Shown piece by piece: positions 25,743-32,572 of a stretch of DNA of 33,103 nt; positions within the stretch are counted from its first letter, which is position 1, and every line of letters starts with the position of its first letter. Source of the DNA: JBMNCR01 sp049366695 (lineage in GTDB: Bacteria > Bacillota > Clostridia > Eubacteriales > Alkalibacteraceae). The stretch covers positions 1 through 33,103 of the forward strand of contig JBMNCR010000045.1 in assembly GCA_049366695.1 (NCBI GenBank). The letters run 5' to 3'. A model generated the notes under the pieces. The model ran no database searches. It had not been told where the DNA came from and saw only the letters and a program-made list of their open reading frames with translations. The position numbers were made by a program, and so were the translations under genes.

Positions 25743-26831
25743 ATGAATAATAATAGAGTTAAAAAAATCTTCCCTGGTGGGAATACAACCAAAGGATTTT
25801 ATTCATACTACGATTTTATTAACAAGCGAAATCCTAACAGAACTTTTATACTCAAAGGTGGTCCTGGTGTCGGCAAATCGTCTTTTATGAAAAAAATAGG
25901 ACAAGAAATGCTTGAAAGAGGATACTCGATAGAAGAACATTATTGTTCCTCTTCTAATGATTCATTAGATGCAGTTGTCATATCTAAATTAAAAGTCGCA
26001 ATCATTGATGGAACAGCTCCCCATATTGTAGACCCTAAAAATCCAGGAGCTATTGACGAAATAATAAATTTAGGCGAGTATTGGAATGTTAATCAATTAG
26101 AAAAAAATAAAATAGATTCTATTAAAGTTAACAAAGAAGTAGAAAAATACTTTATTAGAGCATATCAATATTTAAAAGTCATAGATTCTATTATTCAAAA
26201 TATAGCTGTTGTATACAACGAAGGTATGAATATATATAACTATTATCAATTGCAAGAAAATTTATTGCATAATATTTTTAATGGTGTAAAAAAATACGAA
26301 AAAATTGGATACCATACACATTTCTTTGGAAGTGCAATTACTCCCAATGGAGTTGTAGACTATTTAGAAACATTAGTAGGAACAATGGAAAATATCTATT
26401 TCGTAAAAGGCACTTGGGGAACTGGATGGTCTGATTTATTAGACGAAGTTAGTAAAAAAGCCATTCGAATGGGTTATGATGTAGAAGTATACCATACACC
26501 ATTTGCACCTGAAATGATAGAAGATATTGTAATTCCAGAATTAAATTTAGCTATAACAACTAATAAAAAATTTGTAAACAATTGCACTAGTATTATTGAT
26601 TTAGAATTACTTGTAGATAAAGATATATTAAATAAATACATATCGGAGCTAAAATTTGATGAAAAAATGTTCAATCAATTTTTAATAAAGTCCATCGAAA
26701 GCATAAATAATGCAAAATTGCTTCATCATGAACTAGAAAGCTTTTACATACCCAATATGCATTTTGACGATATTAACAAAAAAAGAAATGAAATACTACA
26801 TAGAATACTTAAATATGAAACTGTAAAATAA
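25743..26831 (+). CDS. PRK06851-family duplicated P-loop protein (putative ATPase)
   Basis: A 362-residue soluble protein built as two similar NTPase-like halves. The first has a perfect Walker A, LKGGPGVGKSSFM (residues 38-50), after the family opening KIFPGGNTTKGFYSYYDFI. The second starts with FFGSAITPNGVVDYL and has KGTWGTGWSDLL (about 221-232) where relatives carry a P-loop of type KGxPGTGKSTLL: the catalytic Lys is replaced by Trp, so this half should not hydrolyse ATP. The family is widespread in Clostridia and has no proven role. GGAGG precedes the ATG. It stands alone between the NAD operon and the corrinoid transporter. Confidence 0.85.
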   Translation: MNNNRVKKIFPGGNTTKGFYSYYDFINKRNPNRTFILKGGPGVGKSSFMKKIGQEMLERGYSIEEHYCSSSNDSLDAVVISKLKVAIIDGTAPHIVDPKNPGAIDEIINLGEYWNVNQLEKNKIDSIKVNKEVEKYFIRAYQYLKVIDSIIQNIAVVYNEGMNIYNYYQLQENLLHNIFNGVKKYEKIGYHTHFFGSAITPNGVVDYLETLVGTMENIYFVKGTWGTGWSDLLDEVSKKAIRMGYDVEVYHTPFAPEMIEDIVIPELNLAITTNKKFVNNCTSIIDLELLVDKDILNKYISELKFDEKMFNQFLIKSIESINNAKLLHHELESFYIPNMHFDDINKKRNEILHRILKYETVK

Positions 26832-26946
26832 TTATTATGCTTCAAATTAATCCAAATAACTAAGTTATTCATTCTTCTATATTTCTATTAAAAGTTGTGC
26901 AAATTTAAATCATTAGTTTTAAACGATATATATAAACATGAAAAAT

Positions 26947-26988
26947 AATAATTATGGGAAGGAGTTTATATTTTCTTCCCATATTATT
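26947..26988 (-). terminator. Terminator of the corrinoid ABC operon
   Basis: Arms with core ATGGGAAG / CTTCCCAT extended by A/T pairs, followed on the minus strand by ATTATTATTTTTC. It lies about 60 bases after the ATPase gene; in the plus direction there is no U tract. Confidence 0.75.
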
Positions 26989-27048
26989 CAATTTACCTGC
27001 AATAATTTTACTTTTATTTTAAATAACATATTGTAATTAGAAAAAACC

Positions 27049-27834
27049 TTAAACCGTACGTACTGAAGAAACTGGTGATACTATAGGAACACCTATTTCA
27101 TCATAAGTTATACTGGCTATTACACCATAAACTTCTTTTAACATATGGGAAGTAATTATTTCACAAGGCTTGCCTGACCCGTAGAGCATACCGTTTTCAT
27201 CCATAACAACAATATGTTGTGCATATCTAACTGCAAGATTTATATCATGCAATACAACGATAATATCTACATTTTGCTTATCTACTATTTGCTTAAGCAG
27301 TTGACATAATTCTAATTGCTTTTGTAAATCTAGCGAATTTACAGGTTCATCAAGAAGGATTACCTTTGGCTTTCTCACTAAAGTTTGTGCTATAAATACA
27401 AGTTTTTTTTGCCCGCCGCTTAATTCACTAAAATTACGAGTAGCAAGAGAGTGAATATTAAGAGATTCCAGTGTCTCCATAACGATATTTAAATCTTCAT
27501 CTGATACCCTATGTCCAAGTTCTGGCAATCTTCCCAAAATGACCATTTCTAAAACAGTGAGTGTAGATATATCTACATCCATTTGTGGCAAATATGACAT
27601 GAGTTTAACCTTTTCTTCAGTATCCATAGAAGTAATACTGTCTTTACCAAATGATATTTCTCCATCATAATCCAACAATCCAAAAATTGCTTTAATAAGT
27701 GTAGACTTTCCCGCACCATTAGGTCCAAGTATTACATTAAAACCTTTGTCGAAAGTAAGATTTAAATTATCAAATACTTTGTATGCTTTTTTATTCTTTT
27801 TATACGAAAAATGTACCTTGTTTACAGTAATCAT
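27049..27834 (-). CDS. ABC transporter ATP-binding protein (BtuD/FecE type)
   Basis: The 261-residue ATPase of an iron-siderophore/heme/cobalamin importer. Walker A is GPNGAGKST near residue 38, the signature LSGGQ near 138 and Walker B VILLDEPVNSLD near 158, with the switch His in VLHDIN. The ATG at 27834 overlaps the permease stop (TGATG) with GAGGAG upstream; the alternative GTG three bases earlier is less likely. It powers uptake through the adjacent permease. Because the operon is headed by a cobalamin riboswitch, the cargo is most likely a corrinoid; that is inferred from regulation, not from this protein. Confidence 0.93.
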   Translation of the reverse strand: MITVNKVHFSYKKNKKAYKVFDNLNLTFDKGFNVILGPNGAGKSTLIKAIFGLLDYDGEISFGKDSITSMDTEEKVKLMSYLPQMDVDISTLTVLEMVILGRLPELGHRVSDEDLNIVMETLESLNIHSLATRNFSELSGGQKKLVFIAQTLVRKPKVILLDEPVNSLDLQKQLELCQLLKQIVDKQNVDIIVVLHDINLAVRYAQHIVVMDENGMLYGSGKPCEIITSHMLKEVYGVIASITYDEIGVPIVSPVSSVRTV

Positions 27835-28892
27835 CACATACTCCTCATTTTACTAAAAATTATTGTAATAAAAAACGGAATTCCTATTATTGATGTTACT
27901 AGGCCTATAGGCAGTATGACTCCTCTTATAACCAGTTTACTTATCACAAAAGCCAGCGATAAAATAAAAGCACCTATTAATGCTGAAAGTGGCATAAAAA
28001 AACGTTGGTCTTCACCCACAAACTGACGAGAAATATGTGGGGCAATTAGGCCTACAAATCCAATTGTTCCCACAAAACAAACAGCTACGGCAGAAAGCAA
28101 AGAAGTAATAAAAATGACTGTTCTTCTCACTTTATCCGTATTAACACCTATACTCTTAGCCTTTGTATCATCAAGTGTCATCGCTGTCAGTTTCCACGCA
28201 TTTTTAAACAAAATAATAATACACATCACAAGCACGCCTAAAACAATAAAAAATTTACTCCATGTAGTTTTTAAGAGGCTTCCAAAACCCCAAAAAATCA
28301 GACTTTGCAGTTCATCTTCATCTGCAATGTACTGTAAAATCATGGTGAGAGAACTAAACAAAAAATTTAGCGCTACACCAAATAGAATAATAGCAGTTTT
28401 ACCTATTTGCCTCTGCCGAGAAAAAATATATATAGCTACGGCAACAAGAAGTGAAAATACAAAAGCATTGACCGTCACTGCCAGTGTATCAGAAACGTTA
28501 AATAGATTTGCATTTAATATAAGTCCCATCGCTGCACCGAATGAAGCAGCAGCAGAAATTCCTAATGTATACGGACTGGCAATAGGATTACGAAGTATCG
28601 TCTGTATTTCACAACCTCCTATACCCAATGATGCTCCAACAGCAACTGCCATAAGAGCCATAGGCAAACGGATGTCCATGATTATCATTTGATTATTTCC
28701 GCTACCTTGACCTGTAAACAACACTCTTAATATTTCATGAATAGATATGGAAGATGAACCGATGGAAATATTGAATATCAGTAAAAAAAACAGTCCTATA
28801 AGAAGTGTTATTATCAATATAACCCTTTTTTTTATCAAGTTATTATATATTTTTCTATTTGCACTTTGTTCATTCTTTGTTTCGTATTCCAT
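27834..28892 (-). CDS. FecCD/BtuC-type ABC permease
   Basis: A 352-residue membrane protein with about ten helices. The family loop RLPMALMAVAVGASLGIGG, then ILRNPIASPYTLGISAAASF, and the cytoplasmic coupling segment GTIGFVGLIAPHISRQFVG are all present. The N-terminal tail of about 28 residues is hydrophilic (NEQSANRKIYNNLIKKR). An AAGGAG lies upstream of the ATG. Two copies would form the channel with the ATPase encoded next, fed by the lipoprotein encoded upstream. A hairpin between the binding protein gene and this gene may set the ratio of their expression. Confidence 0.93.
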   Translation of the reverse strand: MEYETKNEQSANRKIYNNLIKKRVILIITLLIGLFFLLIFNISIGSSSISIHEILRVLFTGQGSGNNQMIIMDIRLPMALMAVAVGASLGIGGCEIQTILRNPIASPYTLGISAAASFGAAMGLILNANLFNVSDTLAVTVNAFVFSLLVAVAIYIFSRQRQIGKTAIILFGVALNFLFSSLTMILQYIADEDELQSLIFWGFGSLLKTTWSKFFIVLGVLVMCIIILFKNAWKLTAMTLDDTKAKSIGVNTDKVRRTVIFITSLLSAVAVCFVGTIGFVGLIAPHISRQFVGEDQRFFMPLSALIGAFILSLAFVISKLVIRGVILPIGLVTSIIGIPFFITIIFSKMRSM

Positions 28893-28943
28893 TTTCTATA
28901 TTACTCCTTAGTATGTTTTTGTAAAAATAAAAATTTAGAAAAG

Positions 28944-28969
28944 AACCCCTCAATATTAAAGTGGGGGCT
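28944..28969 (-). terminator. Intra-operon hairpin between binding protein and permease genes
   Basis: Minus strand: GCCCCCAC, 9-base loop, GAGGGGTT, then CTTTTCT and further T runs. Likely a partial terminator that lowers permease/ATPase expression relative to the binding protein. Confidence 0.65.
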
Positions 28970-28976
28970 ATATTTT

Positions 28977-29765
28977 TTAATTGTCTAACAAAGTGCTGTC
29001 TTCAAGACTCATAAACCATGTTGTAATATCACTGTCAAGTATCATAAATTTATCGAAGAACTCATCAAGAGCTACTTCTGGATCAACCTCCTTGAATTCA
29101 TCTGGATAAAATATTTTTGCCATTTTTAGACAAGGATAGAAAGCATATATAGATCTGTTTGTTGCATGTGCAAATTCGTATAAATCACCATTTTTAACAG
29201 CTATCAAATCACTCCAACCAGTTCTATTAATAATATCAAATTCACATTTTTTCGTTTCTCTAATACAATCCAACCAACCGTCGTTAATTCCACTAAAAAT
29301 AATATAATCAGGATTAGTTTTAATAACATATTCAGGATCAAGAGTATTACTACTTCCACCAGAAGCTGCACTATCTAAAAGAAGTTCATCGGCAATATTT
29401 TCACCACCAGCAATATCAATAGGAGTCCCCCAACCTGAAACACTCGTCGCTGTTCTACCATAAATTTGAGAATATCCTGATTTTTCGTAGTATACTGTCG
29501 GCTTATCTTCACGCTCTGAAAGATTCTTAGAAGCAATTAATCCATACTGCTTGTCAATAAAAGCTGAAATTTCAGTAGCTTTTTCTTCCTCTTGAAATAT
29601 TTGTCCAAGCAGATTCATTGTCTGCTGAACAGATTTATCTAATTCATCGCCAGGAACATTTATAAGAACGATAGAAATTCCTGCCTGTGTAAGTTGGTCT
29701 TCTACTTCAAGTGCATATCTATGAGCAGACATTGCCGAATTTACAATAAGAACATCAGGTTCCAT
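28977..29765 (-). CDS. C-terminal part of the flavin/corrinoid-binding lipoprotein (frameshifted)
   Basis: This frame of 262 codons encodes most of a type-III periplasmic binding domain (BtuF/FhuD fold): EPDVLIVNSAMSAHRYALE, then a long helix, YYEKSGYSQIYG, GENIADELL, TNPDYIIFSGINDG and the closing MAKIFYPDEFKEVDPEVAL. It lacks its own ribosome site and begins mid-domain. The upstream frame ends exactly where this one begins: adding one base in ATGATT-TAGCC restores ...DLEMILAMEPDVL. So it is the second part of a single gene with the frame at 29768-30481. The intact protein would be about 500 residues. Whether the shift is real, programmed or a sequencing error cannot be told here. Confidence 0.85.
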   Translation of the reverse strand: MEPDVLIVNSAMSAHRYALEVEDQLTQAGISIVLINVPGDELDKSVQQTMNLLGQIFQEEEKATEISAFIDKQYGLIASKNLSEREDKPTVYYEKSGYSQIYGRTATSVSGWGTPIDIAGGENIADELLLDSAASGGSSNTLDPEYVIKTNPDYIIFSGINDGWLDCIRETKKCEFDIINRTGWSDLIAVKNGDLYEFAHATNRSIYAFYPCLKMAKIFYPDEFKEVDPEVALDEFFDKFMILDSDITTWFMSLEDSTLLDN

Positions 29766-29767
29766 GG

Positions 29768-30481
29768 CTAAATCATTTCAAGATCAAAAGGAGCATTATG
29801 ATCAGATATTTGTCCCATGTGTTCCATATAATTACCTACAGTAGACGTGTACAACTTCTCATATTTTTGTATGCCTCCACCACCATCTTGTCCTGAAGCA
29901 ACCAACATATCAAAAGCTTCTTTGCCTTTAAGAGGTATAACATAGTCAATAACATCCATAGTACTAATAGCGTAAGATGAAATCGGCAAATCAATTGAAA
30001 CTTCTCGTCCTTTTGCATCTGTTACTGTTACAGAATCAGTGATTTCTTTTTTTACTGGCATTGAATCTTTATTTATTGCAGTAGTTTGATATACTTCTTC
30101 TTCAGGAGCTATATAAGCATATTCAGAAAGAGTTGCACCAGCTACCTCCAAAGAATTTGCAACGGCATTTATTATACCCTCACTTGTTACTGTAGCACCA
30201 GAAACAGAATCCACATCTAATGACTGTGCATCAATAATACTTTGGGGAATTTGCTCAATGGCAACAGTTCCAACACCTTTTGTTTCAGTATTTTCTCCCA
30301 CAGTAACATCAATAATTTTACCATCTTCATCAACTCTGGTAGTTACCTCCAAAGCTCCGTGAAAACCTGTTGCAGTACCCGTATAACTACCTGATGTAAT
30401 TGATGAACTACACCCTGCTAAAGAAATTAAAAATGCAATAATAAGAAACAAAGCAATACTTTTTTTAAGTCTTCTTTTCAA
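29768..30481 (-). CDS. N-terminal part of flavinylated lipoprotein fused to a corrinoid-type binding protein
   Basis: Residues 1-24 are a lipoprotein signal with lipobox LAGC (C24), so the protein is anchored outside the membrane. Residues 28-115 form an FMN-binding domain with the flavinylation motif D-x-x-SGATVT (D91-T99), where ApbE would attach FMN to the last Thr. From about residue 145 a binding-protein domain begins (VTVTDAKGREVSI) and is cut off at 237 by the frameshift. The C-terminal part follows in another frame. No apbE gene lies in the window. The start is TTG after AGAGGGGGAG. It is the first gene after the cobalamin riboswitch, so a corrinoid ligand and a surface redox step are likely but inferred. 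Confidence 0.87.
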   Translation of the reverse strand: MKRRLKKSIALFLIIAFLISLAGCSSSITSGSYTGTATGFHGALEVTTRVDEDGKIIDVTVGENTETKGVGTVAIEQIPQSIIDAQSLDVDSVSGATVTSEGIINAVANSLEVAGATLSEYAYIAPEEEVYQTTAINKDSMPVKKEITDSVTVTDAKGREVSIDLPISSYAISTMDVIDYVIPLKGKEAFDMLVASGQDGGGGIQKYEKLYTSTVGNYMEHMGQISDHNAPFDLEMI

Positions 30482-30820
30482 TATTTTCTCCCCCTCTTTT
30501 CTTAAGGTAACAACTCATATCCAAATCCCGTTTAGATTTTCATATTTTGTCAACAACAGCATTCTCGTCAATCAATATACTCTTGATAGGCATCAATCCT
30601 CGGCAAAATCTCAGTTTAAACTTCTTTGACCTCATGGTGATACATTTTCGTATTTTACACGGCTACAGGAGACATATTCCGAAATGCATCATTACCTTAA
30701 ATTCTTCCAACTTATATCTACCAAATTTAATTAGTACTATGATTAAATTAATATACCCGCTTATAAATTTAATCTATAGTCTTTATTTATACTCCCCAAA
30801 AGCGATATCCAATTTTAAAT

Positions 30821-30904
30821 TTAATTACATCCATCATTTACTCCTCTAAGTCTATAAACATATGTATTTCCATTTTGTCTTTTTACAACATCTATTTTCC
30901 ACAT
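30821..30904 (-). pseudogene. Short open frame, possibly the start of a truncated gene
   Basis: An ATG at 30904 opens 27 codons reading MWKIDVVKRQNGNTYVYRL and ending GVNDGCN. AAAAGGA lies only two bases before the ATG, closer than ideal. Composition is protein-like and the end is abrupt, so it may be the N-terminal remnant of a small gene in the riboswitch-controlled operon. No family recognised. Confidence 0.3.
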
Positions 30905-30934
30905 ATTCCTTTTGTTGCAATTAAGTCGATTTCT

Positions 30935-30970
30935 TTTCTAAATGTGTAGTTATAACAACACATTTAGAAA
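30935..30970. repeat. Perfect 13-bp inverted repeat
   Basis: Arms TTTCTAAATGTGT and ACACATTTAGAAA around a 10-base loop, without a U tract. It lies just after the riboswitch terminator in the transcript; a processing or stability hairpin, or an operator, are possible. Confidence 0.6.
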
Positions 30971-30990
30971 ATTCTCTATCATAACTACAA

Positions 30991-31046
30991 ATCAAAAAAT
31001 AAAAAACTCCTAGTCTCTACTTTATTTACGTAAAAACTAAGAGTTT
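30991..31046 (-). terminator. Riboswitch expression-platform terminator
   Basis: Minus strand: AAACTCTTAGT pairs over 11 bp with ACTAGGAGTTT (one G-U) and is followed by TTTATTTTTTG. It begins about 50 bases after the cobalamin aptamer and should stop transcription when the aptamer is occupied. Confidence 0.8.
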
Positions 31047-31097
31047 ATCTATTATACCCATAATAAAAGTCACCCCCCCATCGCTCGTAGAGTTGCA

Positions 31098-31249
31098 AAT
31101 ACTTTTAAACAGGCAGGTCTTCTGGCTTAAGTTTCATCATCTCCTCTTGCCTTCCCATTACAGTGGCATTCTTAGAGGGACTCCTCTCTTACAGCGGCGG
31201 GACCGCGTGGGATTTTAACCCAACTTCCCTTTTCACCAAGTAATATTCT
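31098..31249 (-). ncRNA. Cobalamin riboswitch
   Basis: Read on the minus strand it shows all conserved blocks in order: GGTGAAAAGGGAAG, AAAATCCC, ACGCGGTCCCGCCGCTGTAA, AGTCCCTCT, the B12 box GCCACTG, ATGGGAAGGC, GATGATGAA and AAGCCAGAAGACCTGCC. Termini at about 31098-31105 and 31240-31249 can pair as P1. Occupation by a corrinoid normally represses the downstream operon; here that is the flavin-binding lipoprotein and ABC importer. Confidence 0.96.
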
Positions 31250-31297
31250 TATTCCAAATACTATTTAGCACCTATTATTGTATGAAAATTCAACTTC

Positions 31298-31326
31298 ATT
31301 TTAGCATTACTTATAAATATAGTCAA
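31298..31326 (-). promoter_or_regulatory. Promoter of the riboswitch-controlled operon
   Basis: Minus strand: TTGACT (31321-31326), 17-base spacer ending in TGC, TAAAAT (31298-31303). The start site would fall about 40 bases before the riboswitch core. Confidence 0.8.
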
Positions 31327-31415
31327 GTTCCAAAGCACAAGGAGATAAGGGCAATCTCATGAAAAAAACAACGTAATATTTGATTTCATAATAGATTTAG
31401 TTGGATTATTAATAC

Positions 31416-31461
31416 AATCATAAGCACACTTACGTTAACACCAACGGGAAGAACAGTTGTA
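31416..31461. repeat. Dispersed 46-bp repeat, copy 2
   Basis: Ungapped partner of 21283-21328 (36 of 46 identical). It lies about 70 bases before the ISAs1-type transposase remnant. Confidence 0.65.
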
Positions 31462-31530
31462 TTAGCACGGTATTCAATAATAATAAAAAAGTGGAAAAGT
31501 TGAAATAGTATAAAGTGGACAGCTGGTCAG

Positions 31531-31690
31531 GAAAAGCATTTAATTAATCATTTATGGAATGGACAAATAAATACAATTGAAAAAAGTAATAAAATCATAG
31601 TGATATAGAGCTACTTGCTTTATTATTCTTAAAAGAGAGTATAGTAACAATTGATGCAATGAGAACATAAAAGAAAATAGCATTGAAAGA
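31531..31690 (+). pseudogene. ISAs1-family transposase remnant
   Basis: A plus-strand stretch reads KHLINHLWNGQINTIEKSN, then KIIVI, and after a frame change ELLALLFLKESIVTIDAM. This matches the catalytic core of ISAs1 DDE transposases, usually GQVK..EKSNEITAIPELL..L...IVTIDAMG. Stop codons and a frameshift follow at once (a TAA at 31668). Only about 55 residues of a family of about 370 remain, with no N- or C-terminal region seen and no terminal repeats found. It is a dead fragment of an insertion sequence. Confidence 0.75.
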
Positions 31691-31897
31691 CCAGCATTAA
31701 ATGACCGTCCATACGATTGCTTTGCCTTTATAAAAATGACTACTCGACACATATACCTATCAAATGTATAATTATGGTATATTATCCGAAAAACAAGAAT
31801 TAGAGAATACAATTATTAATTTCATTAAGTTTAAGAAACAAGATAAAGATAATAAAAATAGGTATTATAAGTTTTGCTTTTAAGGAGGGGCTATTAT
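31691..31897. other. Gap between the ISAs1 remnant and the DUF4177 gene
   Basis: No gene recognised. A short plus-strand frame containing DRPYDCFAFIKMTTRHIY has no start or family. AAGGAGGGG at the end is the DUF4177 ribosome site. Confidence 0.4.
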
Positions 31898-32095
31898 ATG
31901 GATAAATTCGAATACAAAACTTTGACTTTTGAAACAAAGGGCTTTTTTGGCGGTAAACTGGATGGTAATTCTTTTGATGAACAATTAATGCAGTATGGTA
32001 AATATGGATGGGAACTGATTTCAACCTTTACCTCCAATCAAGAGGGATGGTCTACAAAAAAAGTATTTGTTGTTTTTAAAAGAGCTTTACCCTGA
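31898..32095 (+). CDS. DUF4177 domain protein
   Basis: A 65-residue protein of the DUF4177 family, seen in FEYKTLTFETKGFFGGKLD followed by LMQYGKYGWELISTF and a terminal VFVVFKR. Members are small single-domain proteins with no established function, frequent in Firmicutes and phages. I start at the ATG at 31898, with AAGGAGGGG seven bases upstream; an extension to 31874 has no ribosome site. Together with the small membrane protein downstream it may form a two-gene unit. Confidence 0.88.
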   Translation: MDKFEYKTLTFETKGFFGGKLDGNSFDEQLMQYGKYGWELISTFTSNQEGWSTKKVFVVFKRALP

Positions 32096-32148
32096 TAGTG
32101 AATGAGATTAAAGTAATAAGAATTACATAATAAGGATGTGTACACGAT

Positions 32149-32334
32149 ATGAAAGCTTTTATATTTTCATTAATCATTTTAACAATTATTATTATAGTCT
32201 GTGATATAGTTGCTCATTTTATTTTATTTTCTAATATAAATATACTTAAAGATATATTAATTTCCTCAAGTATAGTATTAGGAATATTAATATCTGATAG
32301 TATAGATCAAAAAGTAAAATCGAAAAGGAATTAA
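32149..32334 (+). CDS. Small hydrophobic membrane protein, unknown
   Basis: A 61-residue protein with two predicted membrane helices (residues about 4-28 and 35-50) and a basic tail (QKVKSKRN). The ribosome site (AAGGA, 13 bases before the ATG) is weak. It follows the DUF4177 gene by 53 bases on the same strand. No family recognised. It could be a real small gene or chance in AT-rich DNA; the hydrophobic pattern and basic end favour a gene. Confidence 0.5.
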   Translation: MKAFIFSLIILTIIIIVCDIVAHFILFSNINILKDILISSSIVLGILISDSIDQKVKSKRN

Positions 32335-32534
32335 TCGGCGTAACATTTACGAGCGGTATTGAAATTAAAAGTTCTGCTACTCATTTTATGGAACGTGTAA
32401 TTGTCCAACAATCAGCTTATATTATACCTAAAAAGGCAATACATCCTAGAGTTAAAAAATTTGATGCAAAACATCAGGGACGGTTCTTATTGTTTTATTA
32501 TGTTGTAGAATCTTTCTACAAAAATCTCTTTTAA
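32301..32534 (+). pseudogene. Start-less gene fragment, possible toxin-like C-terminus
   Basis: A 77-codon plus-strand frame follows a TAG and overlaps the end of the small membrane protein gene. It has no start at its head and reads ELIGVTFTSGIEIKSSATHF, MERVIVQQSAYIIPKKAIHP and ends ESFYKNLF. The order GIEIKSSATHFMER and KKAIHP weakly recalls the polymorphic toxin type 50 / phage head-protein C-terminal domain. I regard it as the 3' remnant of a larger lost gene; the toxin link is a guess. A REP-like sequence lies within its end. Confidence 0.4.
32475..32521. repeat. REP-like motif and hairpin near the Y1 transposase
   Basis: CAGGGACGGTTCTT (32475-32488) is the kind of GGGACGGTTCT sequence often seen flanking Y1 REP-associated transposase genes in Clostridia. 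A hairpin TTGTAGAA-TCT-TTCTACAA follows at 32503-32521. Together they probably mark the 3' border of the transposase relic. Confidence 0.5.
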
Positions 32535-32572
32535 CCTACTTAGCTTTCAAAGTAATAAGTAACATTCCCCTC

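Larger units (their letters stand above)
30482..30990 (-). other. Long leader between riboswitch terminator and lipoprotein gene
   Basis: About 500 bases without a clear gene. It contains a short open frame (30821-30904), a 13-bp hairpin (30935-30970) and, at about 30545-30770, a minus-strand frame open for some 95 codons except for one TAG. This looks like remains of one or two small genes lost from the operon. Confidence 0.4.

Noticed and set aside
30547..30849. Plus-strand open frame of 100 codons in the B12 operon leader
   Set aside because: No ribosome site, composition typical of the reverse of AT-rich coding-like sequence, and it runs against the riboswitch transcript.
31552..31812. 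Minus-strand open frame of 86 codons
   Set aside because: It is the complement of the ISAs1 transposase remnant, which explains its openness; no ribosome site.
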